Source: Triplophysa rosa (lineage: Eukaryota; Chordata; Actinopteri; Cypriniformes; Nemacheilidae). From it: a stretch of DNA of 64,000 nt. Position numbers and translations under genes: made by a program. The notes beneath the pieces are model-generated. The model was not told where the DNA came from. It was given only the letters and a program-made list of their open reading frames with translations, and searched no databases. This document shows positions 24,618 through 34,223 of this stretch, piece by piece; the first letter of the stretch is position 1, and each line of letters begins with the position of its first letter. The DNA is taken from NCBI RefSeq assembly GCF_024868665.1, contig NC_079900.1:4914007-4978006 (forward strand), written 5' to 3'.

Positions 24618-24696
24618 TCTAGCATGTCGAATAAGCGGACGTCTGGTGTTGCCTTAAATTTGCACCACTCGATGACTGTTAAGTTCACGTCACAGG
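24618..24696 (+). CDS. candidate small exon divergent from the 24.5 kb ORF
   Basis: After an acceptor-like pyrimidine run ending TATTCGCCTTAG, an ATG at 24624 opens a 24-codon frame (MSNKRTSGVALNLHH, then SMTVKFTSQ) that ends at a CAG followed by the donor-like GTAGGC. No downstream partner exon was found and the family is unknown. Confidence 0.2.
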
Positions 24697-24784
24697 TAGG
24701 CTAGATTGTCTGACTTCAAGTGACCCATAAATGTTTATTTATGTCTCGCCTAAACCATTCTGACGAAAGCATCAACTTCACTTT

Positions 24785-24895
24785 GACCTCTCCCATCATT
24801 GCGGCACGAGATGGCGCTGTTTTCTTACCTCAAAGCTGAATCTGTGAACCATAACATTCTTAGGACTTCTACAATATGTTTATAAAGAATGATCA
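24785..24895 (-). repeat. exon-like module, partial copy 2
   Basis: The minus strand shows a CACAG acceptor-like end followed by ATTCAGCTTTGAGG and a GCGCCATCTCG block, parallel to the copies at 22.9, 26.2 and 31.4 kb. No matching 5' exon was found next to it. Confidence 0.4.
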
Positions 24896-26204
24896 ATGTA
24901 AAACTTTATTATACTTTTTTGTTGATAAATACCGACAAAAGTCATTACATTATTGTACATGATGTTATTACAAATTTGAATTGTAAGCAAAAATATTTCT
25001 CAATGATCCCAGAGTTGTAAGGCCTACAGTAGCACATTAAACCAGGCTCTTTATATTCTTAAGCTCTTGTTGACCGGGACAGAGATGCCATAGGGTTCAA
25101 CGTGTTAGCAGCATATATATGCTAACAACCGAGGCATTAACTTATTCCTGTTCCATTTCACATATAAACCTGCCTTAATTTACATTAGTCATTGGTCTTT
25201 AAAAATCGTGCCTTAGGTTGTTCTCTATGAATTTTATATGTAAATAGGACAAAATGTGTACAGTTCCCTCAAAAACCCTAACAGAATCACAAGCTTCCTT
25301 CTGATTTACGGTTCTATGACTAAATCGGTTTCACGTTTCGTGTTAAAATTGTTAAAATGAGATGTCCTTTTTCAATTTAATTTAGTCAGAAAGAACAGCA
25401 TTATCATAATATATTTCCCCCTGTGTATGGTAGACAGAAAGGGTCAGACCTCAGAAACTGGGAGGTTTGGTCCCCTTAGTAAGTCCAGACTATGATTCCA
25501 GTGCTTTTCCAGGGTACAAATACATCTGGCCTCTCATACTGTATACAAATAAGCATTTCTGCAAGATCTGTTCTATGAATCTCAATGTATTCATACATAA
25601 AAGTAAAATACAGTAGCTTACTTGAAAATGTTCAAATAAGAAAGCAAGGAAACTTTTTTTAAATAAATATTGGGAAACAGCTGTGATGCACAGCAAAAGG
25701 TTGTTGAACTTTCCTTAGGACAACCTTTTCCTAAAAGGACATGAGCAGAACTTTAAAATCACAGGAGAAGTGGCTAAAAGGAAAAGAGCAGAACTTTAAA
25801 ATCACAGAAGTTGTCTTCTTAAAATCACACATCAACGAATGAGGGTAAAAATCTTCTAAGTAAAGACTTAGCTTGTTATTTAATAACACCGCAAAATAAT
25901 GTACCTTGTGACACATTTTTCTGGGAAGTGATGTATGAAAATCTCTCTAAACATTACTGGCAAGCAGTAAAGAAGGGACTGATGAGGTATCAGATAATGG
26001 TCATATGAATGAGGAAAGAGGTGGAGAGGTTATGAGCTATGAGATCACAATTTAATTTGCATAAATTATTGTGTGCATTGTTTAATTGTATTGAGGGTTC
26101 AAATTACTTGCCACGTTGCAGGGTCAGTGTATTCTAGTGAAATAACCATACACACTTGAATGAAAACCCCACTGTCAGAATTCATGTCTCATCTGAACGG
26201 TTGT

Positions 26205-26350
26205 GGTTAATTTCGTTGTCTTCTCCATAACCCTCAGACCATGAATAGACAGAGCTCCTGCCATGGTATAGTGGTGATGTTTCCTCCTCTGAAAGTTTTA
26301 TTTCTGGTAAAACATCGACAGATTACCATTATTTTTTACATTGTGTTTTT
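26205..26350 (-). repeat. exon-like module, copy 3
   Basis: The minus strand reads ACCAG acceptor, then AAATAAAACTTTCAGAGGAG and GAGCTCTGTCTATTCATGG, closely matching copy 1. The region where a 5' exon would be expected has been disrupted by a MITE. Confidence 0.4.
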
Positions 26351-26497
26351 AAAGAATAATTCCTGACTTAATAACTTTAATTTATAACAAACACCGCACA
26401 ATGATATTTAAAGTATTATGAAATGTACACTTACATTTTATAAAGCATCGATACTGTGTGTTCAGCAATGGGCTAAATGAATTTGTTAATGACTTAA

Positions 26498-26690
26498 AGA
26501 CTTTTTGGAGGATCTATTGACAGAAATGCAATATAATATCTATAACTATGCCTTCAGAGGTGTATAAGGACCTTACATAATGAAGCGTTATGTTTTTATT
26601 ACGTTAATGAGCTATTTTCATTTACATACACCGCGGGTCCCCTTACATGGAATTAGCCATGTTGTTTCTACAGTAGCCCTAAACGGAGAT
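26498..26690 (-). mobile_element. partial inverted copy of the 21.5 kb MITE
   Basis: Read in reverse complement, this stretch follows the interior of the 21518-21794 element. Shared words include CCTCTGAAG and the GGATC-TATTGA-AGAAATGCA block. The distal TIR is not recognisable. Confidence 0.6.
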
Positions 26691-26946
26691 GGTGAGAAAG
26701 CGGCGCATCCTGCATTTTCCACAAGTTTTAGATGTTAATGGCCCCTAAACAATACACACCTTCCGCAAGCATTTCTTAATTTCTTCCATAAAGTGGTGGT
26801 TATTAAAGACAAGTAAACAACCAGTAAATCTCTCTCTTTCGGCATGCTCCCGTTATCAGGGGTCACCACAGCTGTTTTTACGCTGCATGCAGTCCGTAAA
26901 TAAAAACAAACAAACAAAAAAATGACAAGCTATAGTTATTTGTAAG

Positions 26947-28130
26947 TTGTCCAACTGTATTGTTCCTCTTCTGAGTAAAGCACAAGTCAAGACCAAACTT
27001 CGTAAAGTCAATGCAGCAAAGGCCTCCGGTCCTGATAATATTCCTCCTTGGGTACTAAAGACCTTTTATGAGAAGCTAGCTCCAGTGCTATGTGATATCT
27101 TTAATACGCGCATGGTACACAATATTTTTTCAAAACAATGGAAGGAAGCTATGGTTAAGTCTGTCCCCAAAAAAGCAAAGCCCAGTTTTCCAGCAGATTA
27201 TTGCCAGATTTTATTACTTTGCTGTGTTGGGAAAGTGTATAAAGGAACTCTTAGTGATGCCATTCTGGAATAGGTAGCTGATAACTGATTGAACCCTCGC
27301 AACATGGCTTCATGGCGAATAGATCAACTGACACTGCTCGGATTCATATTTTACAACATTGGCACGATGCACTTATAGCAACCCTAAATTGGATATTCAT
27401 TCTGTCTTTGTTGATTTTACTCAAGCTTTTGATACAATTGATCACTGACAACTGCTTCATGCTTTAGCCGACATGAATGTTAGACGACCACTTTGGCTTA
27501 GTGTGAGAAGCTATCTGAGTAACAGAGAGCAAAAGGTGAAGTGGGTCTCCGATGTGTCCAATTCCTATTTAATTCCTGCTGGTGTTCCGCAGGGTAGACT
27601 TTTATCCCCTCTGCTTTTTGTCATCTGCATTAACGCCTTGGATTAACATTTGCCTTCTTCATTAATCCCAGTGAAATATGCCAATGATTTAACAATCACT
27701 GAGCTCTTAATGGCATCTTTACCTGGGCTAACTCAGAAGGCCTTGGATTCAGTGGCAGAATGGGGACAGGAATTTACTTTAGAAATGAACGGGGCTAAGA
27801 CAGTTGACATGATCATCAGTGCCAGGAAAGGTGATAACATTCCCTGCCCTTCATCACCTGTCATTTTAGGACATGCAGTTAGTGGACAAAAAGTCTTCCG
27901 ATTTGTCATGGGATGCCCACATCAAGTAGCCTACATGATTATTTAGATGCGCCCTAGACTCTATTATCTCGGTATTTCAAAAAAAGCGGGTCTTCCTTGT
28001 GATGTTCTATCACAAATGTATTTGACTTTTATTCGACCAGTTCTTGAGTATGCTAGCCCAGTCTGGGGCGGACTACCCAAAGGTCTCTCTGATGAGAGAG
28101 GATCCAAAACTGTTGTTGTCAGATAATAGG
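26947..28130 (+). pseudogene. decayed non-LTR retrotransposon reverse transcriptase
   Basis: Frames broken by stops and shifts still show LINE reverse-transcriptase blocks in order: NAAKASGPDNIPPWVLK, FSKQWKEAMVKSVPKK, FVDFTQAFDTIDH, GVPQGRLLSPLLF, a YAND box in place of YADD, and VLEYASPVWGGLPK. Interruptions include a stop at about 27272 and another in the QAFDTIDH region. The block order fits the L2/Crack/CR1/Rex group; I cannot choose among these. No ORF1, endonuclease or 3' tail is recognised, so it is a truncated dead copy. Confidence 0.85.
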
Positions 28131-28259
28131 TCTCTCAACTGCCAAATTTCCATTATGAGTGAGAGGCGTGATGAGGCTACAACACGTACATTTACCAAAC
28201 TACTTAAGGACAGTTCATCACCACTGCATTGTTTCTTGACTGTGGCTCCAACACACTAT

Positions 28260-28415
28260 TTAGCACTAAAAGTGGTTCTTTGCTCATAATCATAGGGGAA
28301 CCTCAGTCATCCCACAGAACCGCTGAAGAACCACTGAAGCACCAAAATGTGGTTCTATATAGCACTAAAAGTGGTTCCCCTATGACTATGAGCAAAGAAC
28401 CACTTTTAGTGCTAT
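28260..28415. repeat. 156-bp hairpin MITE
   Basis: TAGCACTAAAAGTGGTTCTT with 20 more bases at the left is repeated almost exactly in reverse complement at 28376-28415. Arms are about 40 bp. The centre contains extra GGTTCTATATAGCAC words, a common fish repeat. Confidence 0.85.
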
Positions 28416-28432
28416 AGAGCTTGTTAATCAAC

Positions 28433-28739
28433 ATCACGCCGCGTTGAATGTTGCGCCATCTTGGGAGGATGGCTGCTAGTGTGTTCAATGCAGTGTTTTG
28501 TTTTTCTTGTTTGATTAGGAAATTATAACTATGGTAGGTCGGTCTTGTTGTGTTAAAAACTGCAATAGCATTACGCAGAGTCGTTCAGGAAAAGCCCATG
28601 GTTCTTTCACTTTCGATTTCACCACGTATCAAACAAAACAAGTAACCGTACAAATCAAAACAATAATAGAAGTGGAGTATTACCCTCCCAAGATGGCGGC
28701 GCCACTGCAACATGGGGCGTGAAGTCAGCTTCACATTCT
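28433..28739 (+). mobile_element. THAP-like TIR element, second copy
   Basis: Closely similar to 15707-16018 over nearly its whole length, with a slightly truncated left end (ATCACGCCGCGTTGAATG). The ORF at 28531-28722 begins [13 protein letters not shown]. It lies next to the hairpin MITE. Confidence 0.75.
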
Positions 28740-29024
28740 CTATATAGCACTTTTTTTTTTTAGAGTGGATGCCGGCATAGGGAAGTTGTTGTGCCCAGGA
28801 GTAAAACAAAATGCATGAACTGTCCTTGATTCCTCTTGCTCTTAAATTGTTTTATATATAATTAATGGAAGTTTGATGTATTTGTACTATACTATTTTAT
28901 GAATATTATCATTGTTATTCATCTCATTGCACCCATTTTTTTAGCTTGTTTTATACAAAGTATAAGGTTGTTTTGAGTATGTTATTGTTTGACTTATTTC
29001 AGGATGTTGTGCCAGCAGTTTCCT

Positions 29025-30198
29025 GGGGCCCATTTCAATAAGGAGGTTCAACCAACACAGAGTTAAAATGTGAACTCGGAGTTGATTTACACAGAGATAC
29101 GAAACTTTGAGTTTTTGGTTTCAACTCTGGGTAGACTTACCTTGAGTTAAGTGCTTCCACCACAACTACAACAAGCCATGATCAATGGAGTGCCGATATT
29201 ACAATTCACCATGGCAACGGCACCAAAAAAAACAACATGGTGGCAGAAAGCGCTCGAGAGCGAGGCACACTTTCCTCACTGCTCTGTATACAGTGGATTT
29301 ACTAATGTGGTGAAAATGACTTAAGTTTAAATGAATAAATTGATAAATGTACTAAAACAAACAAATTAATCAGTAAATAAATGAACATAAATATTAAAAC
29401 AATTCTTATTCTCACTGGTGTATAGGACACTTGTTATGGTGTCAGACGTTCGTGTCAAAGTCAGGCTGATCACCAGTTCAAACTCTGCTCGGAGCAGATT
29501 TGGGTAGGAATGGCTGCACGTCTAAATGAATTGTTTATTACCTTTATCGCTTCATTTCTGCATTTATTAATTTCTTTATTCATGCACTTTATTTATACAC
29601 TTTATTAAGTCATTTCTTATCCTCCATAGAAAACTACCATTTGTGAGAAAATGCAAGGGAAAGAATATGCTCTGGTGTAATACACGGCCACGATGGCCGA
29701 TGTTATTGACGCAAGGATGGATGAGATATATTTTGATATATCTAATTCACTGTAAAGAAAAATGCACAGGGAAATGACAAAATTCCACTTGGGTCCTAAA
29801 TTGCTCTCCTGAAATCAAAGTACATCACTATTAATGCAGCCTTCTTCACATACAGGATCCTCTATAAAAGCACAAATTACATTTTAGTCACTTAGTTGGT
29901 GTCTGTGTGATCAAAATGCGTGCCATGAATGAATGAATGAGGTACACCACTTGTGCTTTAAAAAGAGGGAGGAGATCGAAAGAAACTCTGGGTTTACCAA
30001 AGAAAACCTGCTCCCGACCAGGTTAGGTTTACAGAGTAAGTTACTATGGTTACTGACTCGGAGTATAAGTGACCTCTCTTTTAGAAACGGGCTTGAGTTA
30101 CCCCGCTTTCTCGGGTTTGACATACCTCAACCCAGAGATTCACTCATTTCAGGGTTAATATACTCAGTTTTCACTAAACCTCCTTTCTGAAAGGGGCC
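29025..30198. mobile_element. 1.17-kb TIR element, possibly PIF/Harbinger
   Basis: The left end GGCCCATTTCAATAAGGAGG and the right end, read in reverse complement as GGCCCCTTTCAGAAAGGAGG, form an imperfect TIR. Subterminal AACTC/GAGTT words recur. No intact transposase was seen. Family assignment rests on the TIR style only. Confidence 0.6.
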
Positions 30199-30209
30199 AA
30201 TGCCCGTTC

Positions 30210-30262
30210 AACTCTTAAACCTCACAAAGAACGAAAAGTTGTCATGGCACAACCTAACTAAA
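30210..30262. repeat. about 45-bp dispersed repeat, copy 1
   Basis: CAACTCTTAAACCTCACAAA followed by AACGAAAAGTTGT and GGCACAACC recurs with few changes at about 31841-31893. Confidence 0.7.
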
Positions 30263-31379
30263 CTAAACTTTGTGACACAATGCTACGCTTCCAGTGCACG
30301 GAGTGTCCGAATTTACTCGTTTTCACCAAAGTGGACTTATTGTAAGGAATAGTGAATGAGGCAGAATTATATTATTTATACATTTAGAATTATTTATATA
30401 TATTTAGAATTATATTACCATTGGGCAAAGTGTATTTTTCAACAGATAATAACAGCAATAATTTTAAATTATTTTTATGTACCTTATATAATCTTTATCT
30501 TCAAAATTGTATATTTTGTTTGGAGTATGACAGCTTGAATTACCAAAAGGCTACCAATAATATCCAATAAACCAAAGCATTTACTGTATCAGAAGTTTTA
30601 GAAAAAATTCTAAAGGCGGCAATCAAGATATCAAATGTTTATTCATGCTCAAATGTATCATTGTTTTTATATTACAAATCTGAATCAGAACAAATAAACA
30701 TTAGTAATTCCATGTGCAAAATAAATTTCACAAATTTACATCAACTTGTTTTCCAAACTAAAGATCTGCGAACTCTTTCCACTTTAGCTACATCCAACCA
30801 TAAAATGGCCTAATGCTTAAGGATGTTCCATGGACATTTACATGTTACATGGCATTTACACCTACAGGTGGTATGTTTAATCCACTTTCAAACTCTGGGC
30901 ACAATCACAAGATGTGATCAGAGTGGTGGCTCGTAACCCTGGACCTTATGAAACAGGGCGGATGTGTTCTCTTGAGGAGTTGGAGCCATACTACTTTAAT
31001 GAGTTTAGGTATTACTAATCATGCTCCTCCCACAGTAATTGTGCCTTTTCTCTTTGACACCCACTTCTCTTGTGTCTGATTCTGGGACAGATATGGGGGG
31101 CTGGAGAAAAGAGCACCGAAAGGACCCTTCTTCATTGTTTTCTGCTAGTTTTTGTTTTATTGCTGTATTCTGAATAAAAACAAAGAGATGGAGAGTCAAT
31201 CAGCAAACGAGTAAACAACTGGAATTAGCACACTGCATTTACATGGACCATTGAAGTGTAATGTTTTAATTTGTTGACAGAGTTAGCTATAACTAAGTTG
31301 TGTAATTATTATACAATCTCAGTCACTGCCCAAAGTTCACCTGTGATTCACCTGAACTGATATGATAAATAACTTTCAT

Positions 31380-31600
31380 CCTCATTGCATTCCTCAAACC
31401 ATGGACGCACGGTGCTCTGACCAATAGATGGCGCAGTTTCTTCAACTGAAAGCTGAATCTCTGTTAACATATAACCATCTTAGGATAAACTTTTTATGGC
31501 GTTTAAAGAATATTTATGAAACTCAATCATGTAGTTACTCACCGTAGTTATCAGCTACACAGCAGCACAGGAATACCCACGCTCGTCTTAGAGATCGCCA
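31380..31600 (-). repeat. exon-like module, copy 4
   Basis: The minus strand shows ATGGCGATCTCTAAGACG, then an in-frame TGA, then CTGATAACTACG and a GTGAGT donor (exon edge 31543). After an 82-bp gap a TTAACAG acceptor precedes AGATTCAGCTTTCAGTTG and GTGCGTCCATGGTTTGAG. This is the best-preserved copy. Confidence 0.45.
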
Positions 31601-31840
31601 TAGTAAAGCAAGTGTTATATCTGTGTTAATAAATATTTAATGAAATTAGGCTGAATGTTTAATAAGAGAATTATTATTGTAACAAAATAGATCTAGAGGC
31701 AAATGTAGTCTTGGTTTGCTATTCTGGTCTACCTTCAGCCTTCCTAAAACGTCCCTTATTATAATGTTAAATATCTTTAAAAGTTAGTTTGATAATTAAA
31801 AAAACATTAATACAGTTCATTTCTACTGGCACAGTTAGCA

Positions 31841-31893
31841 TTCAACTCTTAAACCTCACAAGGAACGAAAAGTTGTTATGGCACAACCCAACT
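31841..31893. repeat. about 45-bp dispersed repeat, copy 2
   Basis: Near-identical to 30210-30262 (CAACTCTTAAACCTCACAAG...AACGAAAAGTTGTTATGG). Both copies are on the same strand, 1.6 kb apart. Confidence 0.7.
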
Positions 31894-32150
31894 AACATGG
31901 CACTATGCAGCCGTCATATTGAAAATCAGAAGACTACAGAAACCTCATCATGAAAACCGTTTGACGCTAATGGGAATAACAGCAAAATTCTGACCTATAT
32001 TGTTGACTTCCATTTTAATCATTCGACCTGTAAAATCTCCGTTTTTAGGTTGACTTCATGACAGTGTCAAAGAGGGACTTTTGGATTTACCGCGGATCCA
32101 AGTACAGGCAACGCCTTTCCATGTTGTCATATCACATGACTCATATGCAA

Positions 32151-32619
32151 AGACGTAAGAAATACTAAACCGCGCATTGACTGCTTTGGTCAGCTGCTGC
32201 GATACGTCAACGGCGCCGCCATATTGGTCGTGGCAAGAGTAGCATGAAAACAAATGCATTTAAACGGGGGAGCTGCGCTTTTTCGTTATGAAATGCACAA
32301 TAACGTTTACATTTCTTAACACATGTCAATGGTTTGGGATATACGTGCAGCACAAATGCATCGTGTCTATAGATACTTCAAATCTCAATATTTAGACTTA
32401 GAAAAATTAACCGTCGATAACTGGAGCCGACACATATCTGTACTCCACGTACGTTGTAAAGTATTGAAATCGGTTGAGAAATTGTGTTTTAACCAGAAAA
32501 ACCGCAGCACCGCCATTCACGTGTATGTGTTTGTACTTGAAGGTTGCCACCCCTAATATGGCGGCGCCGTTGACGTACGATCCAGCAGCCAACGAGCGGT
32601 CTAGTTATTTCCTACGTCT
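32151..32619. mobile_element. TIR element with GGCGCCGCCATATT termini
   Basis: The left arm AGACGTAAGAAATACTAAAC...CGTCAACGGCGCCGCCATAT is mirrored by ATATGGCGGCGCCGTTGACG...ATTTCCTACGTCT. Arms are about 75 bp with several mismatches. A 77-codon ORF inside (32323-32556) resembles nothing I know. Confidence 0.75.
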
Positions 32620-33157
32620 ATGGTTATATGCATAAACATTATGGTCATATGACGACTTCCGTGACCTGAGAACTTGTGCAAAGTTCGTTTAAGGACTTCG
32701 CACAATGAAATCGCGCACAAGAACTGATTCAGTTGTGTCTAAAGCAGAATTTTCGTCGCATAATCAATGTTTGTGCTGGTTTGATTGCAGAGCTTAAAAT
32801 AAACATTATGCAGCTGTTCAAATAAATAACGTTACGTATAAGAGACACACATTGTTAACATCTTCACTCAATCTAATATTTCTAATCTAACACGAAAAAA
32901 GACAATATATTACAACTGCTTACCTTTAAAGGTTCACACGTTTTCTGCCATTTAGCGATTTATTGCATGAAGCCAAATACCGTTTGTGTTTTAACAGCAA
33001 TTCCAAAATGTTGTAGAGGCTGAAAATGAGCAGCTGCTGCAGCACTATCAATTTGCAATTTCCCGGGAAACAGACATTCCCGCGAGTATTGCGCGCGCTC
33101 ACGTGTCAGTCAGCGCTCTTCCCCTCTGCTACCAGCAGGCTTCTCGCACCGTCCATT

Positions 33158-33385
33158 TATGCATGTGGGTAGTTGACAGATTAATGTGCACGTATTCTAG
33201 GGTGTGAAGGCAAAAATTCTAAACTAACAATGAAGATAAATCTCTCTTGTGCTGTTTTATATGATAAATATTAATATTAATCATTTAAAACAATGTAATA
33301 TTAAAAGTTTGTTTTCTAAATTTTGCTGTCACACCATAGGACACATGTACGATTTGTTTGTCAACTACCCATGTGCTGGTCAAGC
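33158..33385. mobile_element. 228-bp inverted-repeat MITE upstream of gcat
   Basis: CATGTGGGTAGTTGACA...GGTGTGAAGGCAAAAATT at the left is mirrored by AATTTTGCTGTCACACC...TGTCAACTACCCATGTG at the right. Arms are about 60 bp and imperfect. Confidence 0.75.
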
Positions 33386-34223
33386 CAAGTAAGTTTAAGC
33401 CTGAATATATATATAAGTATATAAATAAGTTATTTTATCAAATGCACAATAATTCAGCATGAATTTCAACCTAAGCGCGTCAATCTTCGTGATAATGTGG
33501 ATCTTGAAGGTAAAATTAAATGTGTGTGAGGCATTAATGCTTATAATCGTTTTTATCACACTTACTTTCTGCAATCTAACTTGAGTTCACTAACTCAGCA
33601 TCGGTATCGCCAAACTGCTCTGTCTCCAAAATGTCCGTACGCATGGGTCAGAGTTTGCGTGCAGGTGCGCAAATTTTACTTCAAGTTTGTTTTTATAAAT
33701 CATATCTTTTGCGTCTTTCAGGCACTTTTTTTTGTGCGTACACAAAACATGAGGCCCCTGATGTTTTCTAAGAAAAAGAAGTATTTCAAGAGAATAAATG
33801 CCAGCTGTGAACGTAATGTTATATATGAAATTGTATAAGTAGGTGATCTGCTGTTTGTTATTGTTTGTTTTCCTAGAATGTGTCATTAATGTCTCTATGA
33901 AAAACGAAGAAAGTGTTAAAGACAAACAAAGAAAAGTAGAAAAGAATGAATAATTAAATGTACAACAGCACAAATAAAAGTTAATGTATGGGAATGTAGG
34001 TGTAAATTTGAGATGACAATTTAATCATACTTAAGTATGTAGTTGTTTGTATCTGCATTCTTCGTTTGCTGTTTCTTTAAATAGGGGCGGGGTCTGGGGC
34101 TCAGCCCGCCTTACGCAAACGCGTCTGATTAGTCGGTTTTGTCGACGCCCATGTAAGTGACATTCGCCTTGAACGTCTCGTCCGTACTTTAACTACAGCT
34201 CTTTTGTCGATGTTGTTGGAGAA

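Larger units (their letters stand above)
18939..34223. other. tom1-gcat spacer, gene-poor and repeat-rich
   Basis: It begins with the tom1 3' UTR (an AATAAA lies near 19322). No conserved protein-coding gene is recognised in the 15 kb. It holds a nested hAT-like element, a decayed LINE reverse transcriptase, a PIF-like TIR element, a second THAP-like element, several hairpin MITEs, four dispersed exon-like modules on the minus strand, and two divergent unrecognised ORFs near 24.5 kb. The final 150 bp is GC-rich gcat promoter, with a GGGGCGGGG box near 34084. Confidence 0.7.

Noticed and set aside
29440..29520. Possible tRNA-like sequence with GATCACCAGTTCAAACTC
   Set aside because: A B-box-like word is present but no convincing cloverleaf or A box at the right spacing; it lies inside the 29.0-30.2 kb transposon.
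32323..32556. 77-codon ORF MSMVWDIRAAQMHR...
   Set aside because: It lies between the TIRs of a non-autonomous element, resembles no transposase and has no neighbouring splice support.
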